From Providencia sneebia DSM 19967 (lineage in GTDB: Bacteria; Pseudomonadota; Gammaproteobacteria; Enterobacterales; Enterobacteriaceae): a stretch of DNA of 14,316 nt. The stretch spans positions 1,210,371-1,224,686 of the forward strand of contig NZ_CM001773.1 of NCBI RefSeq assembly GCF_000314895.2, in the 5' to 3' direction. A model generated the notes under the pieces. It was not told the origin of the DNA. It searched no databases and was given only the letters and a program-made list of their open reading frames with translations. Every line of letters begins with the position of its first letter. The first letter of the stretch is position 1. Shown in pieces: positions 1-5,974 of this stretch. The position numbers and the translations under genes were made by a program.

Positions 1-111
1 GATTACACGCAGCTGATTGAAGTGTCACTGGCGTACCGTAAAATTGATTGGGAGCACACCAGCGCAGGCACATCCGGTGCAGACGACTGGCGCGCACCGC
101 TCGAAGCCTAA
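1..111 (+). CDS. hcp: Hcp (TssD) tube protein, C-terminal 36 residues only
   Basis: The left edge opens in frame inside a gene that ends at TAA 109-111. The 36 visible residues include EVSLAYRKIDWEH and end in DDWRAPLEA. This matches the usual end of Hcp, where a last beta strand of the type 'SLSYRKI.W' is followed by a DDWRA-like tail. Hcp forms hexameric rings that stack into the inner tube of the T6SS and is expelled with its cargo. The gene directly precedes vgrG, the standard hcp-vgrG pairing at the head of an effector cassette. G+C is higher here than in the structural genes downstream. The start and promoter are outside the window, so I cannot judge whether the gene is intact. Confidence 0.85.
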   Translation, partial: DYTQLIEVSLAYRKIDWEHTSAGTSGADDWRAPLEA

Positions 112-125
112 TTACTCCGCTTCTC

Positions 126-145
126 ACGAGCCTTTCGGGGCTCGT
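126..145 (+). terminator. hcp-vgrG intergenic hairpin, possible attenuator
   Basis: ACGAGCC (126-132) pairs perfectly with GGCTCGT (139-145) across a 6-nt loop, starting 15 nt after the hcp stop. The stem is GC-rich, but only CATCGATAAAAA follows and there is no uridine run, so full intrinsic termination is doubtful. It could act as a partial terminator or as a 3'-end stabiliser of hcp mRNA, letting Hcp be made in excess over VgrG. That role is inferred. Confidence 0.45.
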
Positions 146-187
146 CATCGATAAAAACGTTGGTCAATCATTGAGTTAATCCCTTTT

Positions 188-1771
188 ATGTCGATAAAAA
201 ATACGTCCTCAGCAGAAAAAGCCGCCAATCACTGGCAGGCATTATTAGCCAAACCTCAACCTCAGCGCTTAAGCGCGACAACCCATAACACGATCCCTAA
301 AGTGGATATCTACGAGGCCATTGCAAATCGCAAACGTTACTCGGGGCTAGTATTTACCTGCCAAATTGGTGGGCTACCGGAAGAGACATTTCAAGTCACT
401 CAATTTGACTTGCATGAGGGATTATCTGAGTTATTTACCTTAACAATCCACGCGGTCAGCCCGCTGGCGGACATTGATTTTCATGATGTGCTGGGTATGG
501 CATCCTCAATTACCCTTCGGCGTGAAGGTGTGGTGACCCGTTGTGTGCAAGGTATTCTTGCCAGTGCAGAGCAAGGCAATACCGATGGCGTCAAAACGTG
601 GTATCAATTTGTGATACGCCCTGAAATGTGGGTGATGACACTTAAGCAAGACAGCCGTATTTTTCAAGACACCACAGTGCCAACCATACTGGAAACCTTG
701 CTAAAAGAGTCGCACATTAAGGCCGACAAATTACTTTATCAACCCGATGAACATCGTCAACGCTCATACATCACCCAAAAACGCGAAACCTTGTACGATT
801 TTTGGTGTCGCTTGGCTGCCGAAGAAGGCATTACGTTCTGGTTTGAAGAAGGTCCGCAGCTCTTTTACAGTGACCGCCATTTGGGCATGAAAGCGGGAAT
901 TTCGCTCACTTACAACCCCCAATCAGAAACGGATATTACCGACAGCACAGTGACCGCTTGGCGTTATGCGGAGCGGCTGTGCAGTGATATTCGGATAGAT
1001 AAAGATTACAACCCGCAGAGGCCTTCTTACCCCTTGAGCCAACAAGTGACGGGGGAAGTCCATCAACAACATGAAATCTTTGAAAGTTACGGGCGTTTTC
1101 AAGAGGACGCAGAAGGTCAGGTATTTAACCAATTGCGTTACGAGCAGTCACAAAATCAACGCCAAATGGGCACGGCAAGTACCAACTGCATTGAACTGGC
1201 ACCGGGCCGCATTTTTTCATTGAGCAATCATCCCAGCAGTAAAATGAATGATAACTGGCAAGTGGTCAGTGCGCACCATCATGGGGTGCAACCCCTTGCC
1301 GACAACAGTGGCGGCGAAGGGACGCAATTGAGCAATACCATCACCTTTATCCCCGGCACGCAAGAATGGCGCCCACCCTATAGCTATAAACCGACAGCCG
1401 ATGGTGATGAATTAGCCACCGTTGTGGGGCCCGAAGGCGAGGAAATTTACACGAACAGTAAAGGGGAAGTCGTGATTTATTTTCATTGGGACAGACGGGG
1501 AAAACCCGACCACAGTGCATCCTGCTGGGTGCGTGTGGCACAGGGCTGGAATGGTGATGGCTTTGGGTTTATGTCGATCCCCAGAATTGGGCAAGAAGTG
1601 ATAGTGTCTTATTTAGATGGTGATATTGATAGACCCATCATTACCGGATGTACTTACAATGGCCGTAATCGCCCACCCATTGATTTACCAAAAGATAAGA
1701 CGCGCACCACCTTTCGGACTAAAACCCACAAAGGTGACGGGTTTAATCGCCAATGTTATGGCTCCAGTTAA
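188..1771 (+). CDS. vgrG: VgrG (TssI) spike protein, C-terminally truncated
   Basis: VgrG trimers form the spike that caps the Hcp tube and carries PAAR proteins and effectors. After an N-terminal extension of about 50 residues comes the gp27-like base, with typical sequence such as TFQVTQFDLHEGLSE and YDFWCRLAAEEGITFWFEE. A gp5-like OB-fold follows at about residues 415-480, with IYTNSKGEVVIYFHWD, WVRVAQGWNG and IPRIGQEVIVSYLDGD, then GCTYNGRNRPP. VgrG similarity runs through KTRTTFRTKTHKGDGFN (N520) and then stops; seven unrelated residues and TAA follow. Normal VgrGs continue with an ELRFED-type segment and a beta-helix needle and reach roughly 620-720 residues, so this one, at 527, lacks the needle on which PAAR sits. 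Start 188 has only a weak Shine-Dalgarno, but the next Met is far downstream. G+C is near 50 percent in sampled lines, unlike the genes downstream. Family is certain; function of the shortened protein is doubtful. Confidence 0.9.
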   Translation: MSIKNTSSAEKAANHWQALLAKPQPQRLSATTHNTIPKVDIYEAIANRKRYSGLVFTCQIGGLPEETFQVTQFDLHEGLSELFTLTIHAVSPLADIDFHDVLGMASSITLRREGVVTRCVQGILASAEQGNTDGVKTWYQFVIRPEMWVMTLKQDSRIFQDTTVPTILETLLKESHIKADKLLYQPDEHRQRSYITQKRETLYDFWCRLAAEEGITFWFEEGPQLFYSDRHLGMKAGISLTYNPQSETDITDSTVTAWRYAERLCSDIRIDKDYNPQRPSYPLSQQVTGEVHQQHEIFESYGRFQEDAEGQVFNQLRYEQSQNQRQMGTASTNCIELAPGRIFSLSNHPSSKMNDNWQVVSAHHHGVQPLADNSGGEGTQLSNTITFIPGTQEWRPPYSYKPTADGDELATVVGPEGEEIYTNSKGEVVIYFHWDRRGKPDHSASCWVRVAQGWNGDGFGFMSIPRIGQEVIVSYLDGDIDRPIITGCTYNGRNRPPIDLPKDKTRTTFRTKTHKGDGFNRQCYGSS

Positions 1772-3050
1772 TGCATTTAAAAATCCTCACCTTTACAATC
1801 TAAAGGTTGATAGATGTAATAACACATTTTTAGATGCTCAATTAGCAATAAAACCGTCATTCAAGGTGGGTTTTTCTGCAAGCTTCTCATGGTCAACAGA
1901 AACCGGTACTCGAGAAGATAAAGATCGTAAAGCAGAGCAACGTAATCTAATAATTAAGAAAAAAGAAGAGAAAGGGCAGGTTTTACCAAAAGATTTAAAT
2001 CATTTACATAAAGGATGGACGCTCAATACGGTACCATTTTTTAAAACAGATAAAATGTCATTTGAGGTTGAATTTTCTTGTAATGTCGGCGGCCAAGAAT
2101 ATTCATTGATACCTTATCAAGGTGAAAGTGGAAAAACGAAGCTACTCAGTGATTTTGAAGGGTTGTCTAAAATTGATAAATTTACCTCTATTTTTAAAGA
2201 TAGGTTTTTACATATTTCGCCGTCAGCTAAAAAAAGTGAAGAACCTAGTTTTCCACTTTTTAGTTTTACATTAAACCCACTTAAAATTGGATTGACATTT
2301 TTTCATGAGGATATCGAAAATCCACCCAATCCTAAAACAGTAATTGGTATTCAAGGTACACCTTTAATTGGTTTTGATTTTAAAATTGATGTGATACAGC
2401 TTCTTGCGAGCATTTCAGGTCCTGGTACTGCAATGGCTGTAGAAAAATTGCGTTCGGCATTAAGTGATAGAAGTAAAAAAAATAAGCAGTTCCAAGAGAA
2501 TAATGGAACACAAAATACTTTTAGTGCAGAGATTGAAGCTGAAATTGTTATTAGCTGTTCAGTTCATGCAATAGTAGGAAGAATACATACATTAAAGGAT
2601 GGTTCTAAGTTTGGCTGTGATAAGGGGGCTGTAGAATTAGGTATTAAAAGTTTAGTTAGTGTTTCTGTAGAAACATCTATATTTTACATGCAGGCTAGTC
2701 TAAATGCAGGCTTTCAATTAGAAACCAAAGGAACATTTGAAATTGACCCTCACGATGATGGTATCGATGTGGTGGCTTGTCATGATGGTATATCTTTAAA
2801 AGCTTGGTTTAAAGTAGATTTAATACTAAGAAAAAATAGAAAACTGAATAATAGCCAAAGTCAGTCTTTTGCTGAATCAAAACCTTTATTATATCAAATA
2901 GCACCAGCCTTAAAAGCTGAAGACTCTGATGTTAGAATCAATATAGCGGGGAAGCAACGTGTAATAAAACCTAGAAAACAGATTGAACCACATGTTGTTA
3001 CAATATATAGCAACCCTATTTTGGATGTTTATCGAATCAATAAATTATAG
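1758..3050 (+). CDS. T6SS cargo/effector-type protein, probably 5'-truncated
   Basis: The open frame extends upstream to 1617, but that part lies inside vgrG in another phase and is a shadow. Own coding character begins near 1743, and the first usable ATG is 1758, overlapping the vgrG stop by 14 nt (430 residues). No good ribosome site is visible. The protein is hydrophilic and beta-rich, with no signal peptide or membrane segment. It starts abruptly with MAPVNAFKNPHLYNL, then FLDAQLAIKPSFKVGFSASFSWS. A lysine/glutamate-rich linker lies at about residues 51-75, and alternating beta-type sequence such as GTPLIGFDFKIDVIQLLA and AEIEAEIVISCSVHAIVG follows. I recall similar beta-rich proteins between vgrG and PAAR genes in enterobacterial T6SS cassettes, but I cannot name the family. 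I see no GxSxG lipase motif and no recognised nuclease or peptidoglycanase motif. Position suggests a VgrG-delivered cargo protein or its scaffold part. The missing start suggests a 5' deletion; it may be a pseudogene. Confidence 0.55.
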   Translation: MAPVNAFKNPHLYNLKVDRCNNTFLDAQLAIKPSFKVGFSASFSWSTETGTREDKDRKAEQRNLIIKKKEEKGQVLPKDLNHLHKGWTLNTVPFFKTDKMSFEVEFSCNVGGQEYSLIPYQGESGKTKLLSDFEGLSKIDKFTSIFKDRFLHISPSAKKSEEPSFPLFSFTLNPLKIGLTFFHEDIENPPNPKTVIGIQGTPLIGFDFKIDVIQLLASISGPGTAMAVEKLRSALSDRSKKNKQFQENNGTQNTFSAEIEAEIVISCSVHAIVGRIHTLKDGSKFGCDKGAVELGIKSLVSVSVETSIFYMQASLNAGFQLETKGTFEIDPHDDGIDVVACHDGISLKAWFKVDLILRKNRKLNNSQSQSFAESKPLLYQIAPALKAEDSDVRINIAGKQRVIKPRKQIEPHVVTIYSNPILDVYRINKL

Positions 3051-3058
3051 GTCTTAAA

Positions 3059-3619
3059 ATGAAATTTTCTAAGATTATTCTTTCTTTTATTCTAATGATA
3101 ATAGGAAATGTGGCAATGGCATCAACAATAAGTTATTCAGTAAAGACAGGGGTAGATATTAAATATGCCTTTTGTGAAATAAAAACTAATGGTGTACCTG
3201 GAGTAAATAATAGGGATGCAGTTTTAGATGGTATTCCGGCAGGAACGACAGCAACAAATTCATTATTATTACTAGAAAATGGAATAAATACTTTTACAAT
3301 AGACATGTCTTCACCTGAATGGTTTTCAAAAGAAAAAAAATCAGAAAAAGAGAAGGATATTTTTAATGAGAATGCATATTGTAAAGCTGATGTCAGATTT
3401 ATTGATTATAAACAAGGTAAGGTTGGGTCATTAGGTGAAATTAATATAAAAATTAATGAAAAAGGTATTCCTGAAGCGTATTTAGATAATGAAATTGATA
3501 AGAATATAATAAAGACTATAAAAAAAGAATATACTCAAAAACTGACTAAAAATAAAATCATGGAAGTGCCTGAAAATGAATATCCAAATGGTATGACCAT
3601 CTATCAGTTTGATAAATAA
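3059..3619 (+). CDS. Secreted protein, candidate immunity factor, N-terminal part cut by a stop codon
   Basis: This ORF encodes 186 residues with a clear Sec signal peptide: K2/K5, a hydrophobic core SFILMIIGNVAM, and likely cleavage after AMA (residue 21), so the product should be periplasmic. The mature part has two cysteines (CEI and YCKADV) that could form a disulfide. It starts 8 nt after the cargo ORF with only a weak Shine-Dalgarno, suggesting coupled translation. The reading frame does not end naturally. After TAA 3617-3619 the same frame stays open to 4066 and reads like a smooth continuation (IVINGIPEWKW). The full protein would be 336 residues. Similar secreted proteins of about 300 residues follow cargo genes in other T6SS cassettes; I infer an immunity role from the signal peptide and position next to a putative effector. 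G+C is very low. Confidence 0.7.
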   Translation: MKFSKIILSFILMIIGNVAMASTISYSVKTGVDIKYAFCEIKTNGVPGVNNRDAVLDGIPAGTTATNSLLLLENGINTFTIDMSSPEWFSKEKKSEKEKDIFNENAYCKADVRFIDYKQGKVGSLGEINIKINEKGIPEAYLDNEIDKNIIKTIKKEYTQKLTKNKIMEVPENEYPNGMTIYQFDK

Positions 3620-4066
3620 ATTGTCATTAATGGTATACCGGAATGGAAATGGGTGACATCTGAACCATACACCGGTACTCAACAGCAAATTGATGAACTG
3701 AAAAGTGCATATGAAAAATTGTGGACAGAATTTAATAATAGAGACCTTGACGGTATTAAAAAATCGTTAGCCATTTCTTTAGATGCTTGGGCTGTTGCTT
3801 CAGATTCCACACCAGATAAAATATCTGATTCACATCAGTTTGAAGAGGAATTTAAACGTAAAAAAGCAAAAATGATACCAATAGATTGGAATAACTATGA
3901 GATTGTTTCTTTTAATAAAGGACGCCTAGTGAAAATGGTATATAAAGAAGAGAAGGAATTTTCTCCATTAGTTATGTATTATGTTAGTTCTAATGGTGTT
4001 GAAGGTGTATTTACATATTCGCCAATGTTTTCTTTAATTGATGGCAAATTTGTGCCCGTTATTTAG
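3620..4066 (+). pseudogene. C-terminal half of the interrupted secreted protein
   Basis: This is the in-frame continuation of the preceding gene beyond its TAA, 148 codons to TAG 4064-4066. A GTG at 3653 could open a 137-residue ORF, but its first residues fall in the middle of the conserved-looking segment IPEWKWVTSEPYTGTQQQID, which argues that they are not a natural N terminus. The rest is a compact alpha/beta domain: a helix IDELKSAYEKLWTEFNN, then KISDSHQFEEEF, a strand-rich part with FNKGRLVKMVYKEE, and the end SPMFSLIDGKFVPVI. It has no signal peptide, so even if translated alone it would stay in the cytoplasm, away from the presumed periplasmic target. A single AAA to TAA change at 3617 would explain the break (GAT AAA AAA ATT to GAT AAA TAA ATT). 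A sequencing error or recoding remains possible. Confidence 0.7.
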
Positions 4067-4081
4067 CAAAGATGATTAATT

Positions 4082-4351
4082 ATGCCAAACATTATTCTTC
4101 TCGGTGATTTAGATACAGGCCATGGAAAGCATGGCCCGACTCAAGTAATAACTGGTTCATTAACGGTTAAAGTGGATGGTAAAGCGGTTGCTCGACAAGG
4201 TGATACTTTAGCGCCTCACGGCGGTCATTCAAGAACTATTGTCGAAGGTTCCAGTAGCGTATTTATTGATGGGAAACCTGCGGTGAGAACGGGTGATGCA
4301 GTCAGTTGTGGTGGCGTTTTGATGGGCAATTCATCGGTAAATATTGGCTAG
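4082..4351 (+). CDS. PAAR-domain spike-tip protein
   Basis: This 89-residue protein is a single, complete PAAR domain with no C-terminal toxin extension. PAAR proteins form a sharp zinc-stabilised cone on the VgrG beta-helix and recruit cargo. The repeats typical of the family are visible: GPTQVITGSLTVKVDGKAVA, RQGDTLAPHGGHSRTIVEGS and SSVFIDGKPAVRTGDAVSCG, ending GNSSVNIG. H14, H17, H46, H49 and C76 are candidates for the three-His-one-Cys zinc site; I cannot say which three His bind. It starts 15 nt after the interrupted secreted-protein gene with a weak Shine-Dalgarno and ends the cassette. Its nearest VgrG lacks the needle that PAAR docks on, so to act it would need a VgrG made elsewhere in the genome. 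Confidence 0.9.
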   Translation: MPNIILLGDLDTGHGKHGPTQVITGSLTVKVDGKAVARQGDTLAPHGGHSRTIVEGSSSVFIDGKPAVRTGDAVSCGGVLMGNSSVNIG

Positions 4352-4362
4352 TTGCATAAATA

Positions 4363-4416
4363 AAATAGAGGAAGTCGAATATTTTATTAAGATAAGGTAT
4401 TTGATTTTCTCTATTT
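4363..4416 (+). terminator. Possible stem-loop terminator after the PAAR gene
   Basis: AAATAGAG (4363-4370) pairs with CTCTATTT (4409-4416). An outer TTGCA/TGCAA pair extends the stem, at the cost of an asymmetric internal loop. The loop is long (38 nt) and AT-rich, and the tail is mixed rather than a T run. The place, just after the last gene of the cassette, is right for a terminator, but the structure is weak. Confidence 0.25.
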
Positions 4417-4699
4417 ATTGCAAAATAAGCACTCCTTTCACGCGAACATTATAATTAAACGTTATCAATATAATACGTTATGATTAATATTTTATTTCAT
4501 ATCTATTAAATAGCAATAATAATTGATACATAACTGGGTTCAATCGCGCTCAATGTTTGTTGATGACAATATATGATCATTAATCACGTTTCCAGTTAAT
4601 CAAAGCAACCAATTTCGATTTAGTTGTTGAGTTTGACTATACATACAACAAGACAATGATCAAATAATTAAAAGTATACTATTTATTAGGGTTAAGTTA

Positions 4700-4721
4700 T
4701 GAATTAGCTATGAGCTATTCA
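4700..4721. repeat. Short near-palindrome in the intergenic region
   Basis: TGAATTAGCT (4700-4709) and AGCTATTCA (4713-4721) are inverted copies around ATG, with one base missing from the right arm. It could be a compact hairpin or a protein-binding palindrome. In DNA this AT-rich, chance is a real alternative. Confidence 0.3.
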
Positions 4722-4873
4722 TATTAAAATTAAGTCTATTTCATCTCTGGCCACCATTGCCGTAGTTCAAATTTAGATATAATAATTTAATTTATAATTA
4801 AAAGTAATGTTTTAAATCTTTCACATAATTAATTAAATCTGTATAGCATGTTGATTTGAACATTGTTATTATA

Positions 4874-4926
4874 CCTAGTGAATCATTTGAACTCTTAATA
4901 TGTGTTTTATTAGGTGATTCTCTAGG
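4874..4926. repeat. 12-bp inverted repeat, 11 of 12 matching
   Basis: CCTAGTGAATCA (4874-4885) and TGATTCTCTAGG (4915-4926) are inverted copies with one mismatch, separated by 29 nt. The arms are less AT-rich than their surroundings, which makes chance less likely. A T-rich stretch with a TTTTT run follows on the + strand, so it may terminate transcription coming from the effector cassette. It could also be a bipartite binding site or the ends of a small decayed element. Confidence 0.45.
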
Positions 4927-5241
4927 GTTGTTTGCTGTTTGTTTTTATACCAAATTTCAATTGATAATATGAATATTTGAAAAATCATTAAAACAATTTC
5001 ACCAATCTATTTTAATTAATCAATAATAGATGTAAAAGAAAATTGAAATTAACCGTTACCTTCTAAAATTGTTTTTTTTGTAAAACATTAAATGAGTATA
5101 CTTAAAAATTGTTTAGTAATTAATCAGATAAAGGTGGTTTTAGTATACGTAGAACAATCACTTTATTTCATCATTAATAATAGAAAATTTAATTTATGAA
5201 ACATATTGTTGCAAAAAGTTACATTAAATAGATTTAAAATA

Positions 5242-5269
5242 TTGCTCATAAGAAATATTTCTATATTAT
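5242..5269 (+). promoter_or_regulatory. Weak candidate sigma-70 promoter for the tssB operon
   Basis: TTGCTC (5242-5247) lies 16 bp before TATTAT (5264-5269), a poor -35 with a fair -10 box. If used, transcription would start at about 5276, with a leader of about 180 nt that includes the hairpin at 5331-5362. The region is so AT-rich that other -10-like boxes exist (for example TAGATT at about 5229), so this is only one candidate. I found no correctly spaced sigma-54 site. Confidence 0.2.
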
Positions 5270-5330
5270 AGAATCATATAATTAATAAAAATAATAAGTA
5301 TCAACTTTACACCACCAAAACAATATTACT

Positions 5331-5362
5331 CCTCTATTGAGTTAAATTTGACTCGATAGAAG
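5331..5362 (+). promoter_or_regulatory. Strong hairpin in the probable tssB leader
   Basis: CCTCTATTGAGTT (5331-5343) and GACTCGATAGAAG (5350-5362) flank the 6-nt loop AAATTT. As RNA, 12 of 13 positions pair, two of them as G-U wobbles, with one mismatch near the base. The stem ends 94 nt before the tssB start codon. No T run follows, so it is not a standard terminator. The wobble pairs keep the RNA stem where a perfect DNA palindrome would not be needed, favouring an RNA structure over a DNA operator. It may be a 5'-UTR control element or an mRNA stabiliser. Confidence 0.5.
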
Positions 5363-5456
5363 ATTCTGTGCTCTAAATTTATTCTTATTTATAATTTTGA
5401 GCATATTAAAACTTATTTAATGAGATTTTAGGTTAATTTAAGGAGCTTAATTTATA

Positions 5457-5954
5457 ATGAGTAAGAATATTCTTGGTAGTGTAGCACCAAAAGAAAGGAT
5501 TAATATTAAATATACACCTAACAGTAGTGGAAATCAGTCAGAAGTAGAATTACCACTTAATATGTTAGTTGTAGGAGATATGATAGGCAGAACTGAAGAT
5601 ATACCAATAGAAGAACGTAAAACAATTTCTATTAATCAAAATAATTTTAATTCTGTTATGGAAAGTGTCAACATCAATTTAAATATTGATGTAGCAAATA
5701 CGCTTGAAGAAGTTAATGATACTGAATTAAATGTCAATTTAAACATAAAGTCTTTACAAGATTTCTCTCCTGATAATATTGCTCGCCAAGTACCTGAGTT
5801 AAATAAATTACTTGAGTTAAGAGAAGCATTAGTCGCATTGAAAGGTCCTCTCGGTAATATCCCTGCTTTTAGAAAACGTCTACAAGAGCTTCTTGAAAAT
5901 GAAGATTCTCGCGAACAATTACTAAAAGAATTAGATATTAATAGCCAAAAATAA
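5457..5954 (+). CDS. tssB: TssB (VipA) sheath small subunit
   Basis: This 165-residue protein has the length and pattern of TssB/VipA, which pairs with TssC to build the contractile sheath around the Hcp tube. Hallmarks are the early strand LPLNMLVVGD (residues 32-41), the segment LNVNLNIKSLQDFSPD (91-106), and the helical C terminus with VPELNKLLELREALVALKGP, which in the family carries the helix contacted by the ClpV ATPase. The start has AAGGAG at 5440-5445, 11 nt upstream, a slightly long spacing. It is the first gene of the structural operon after the long AT-rich gap, and its stop overlaps an upstream ATG of tssC. Recognition is secure. Confidence 0.95.
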   Translation: MSKNILGSVAPKERINIKYTPNSSGNQSEVELPLNMLVVGDMIGRTEDIPIEERKTISINQNNFNSVMESVNINLNIDVANTLEEVNDTELNVNLNIKSLQDFSPDNIARQVPELNKLLELREALVALKGPLGNIPAFRKRLQELLENEDSREQLLKELDINSQK

Positions 5955-5974
5955 TGTTTATAGAGGATTATTGC

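Larger units (their letters stand above)
4352..5456. other. AT-rich intergenic region between effector cassette and T6SS operon
   Basis: About 1.1 kb with no convincing gene on either strand. Sampled lines are roughly 15-30 percent G+C, lower than the flanking genes. It contains a weak stem just after the PAAR gene, a short GC-richer scrap at 4736-4777, two strong inverted repeats, three AGTATAC heptamers and, by position, the promoter of the tssB-led operon. DNA this AT-rich is typical of H-NS-silenced regions in enterobacteria, so xenogeneic silencing of the T6SS is a reasonable inference. I see no tRNA, CRISPR array or complete insertion sequence. Confidence 0.75.

Noticed and set aside
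1617..1757. Upstream extension of the cargo ORF to an ATG at 1617
   Set aside because: This part overlaps the well-conserved VgrG OB-fold end in another phase, and its peptide is a shadow. Cargo coding character begins only near 1743.
1740..1771. Simple frameshift (one-base error) as the cause of the short VgrG
   Set aside because: Neither of the other frames after 1745 gives the expected ELRFED or beta-helix needle sequence, so restoring phase would not rebuild VgrG.
1758..3050. Lipase effector (GxSxG) in the cargo protein
   Set aside because: Candidate spots YQGESGK and HDGISLK do not fit the GxSxG spacing, and no catalytic Asp/His context is visible.
4747..4764. Sigma-54 promoter at CTGGCCACCATTGCCG
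   Set aside because: The GG and GC doublets are 8 nt apart instead of the required 10.
4352..5456. CRISPR array, tRNA or complete insertion sequence in the gap
   Set aside because: There are no evenly spaced repeats, no cloverleaf with a TTC loop, and no transposase-sized frame.
5954..5974. tssC start at ATG 5954
   Set aside because: It lacks a ribosome site of its own and adds an atypical MFIEDYC; ATG 5975 has AGAGGA at 7 nt and a usual TssC beginning.
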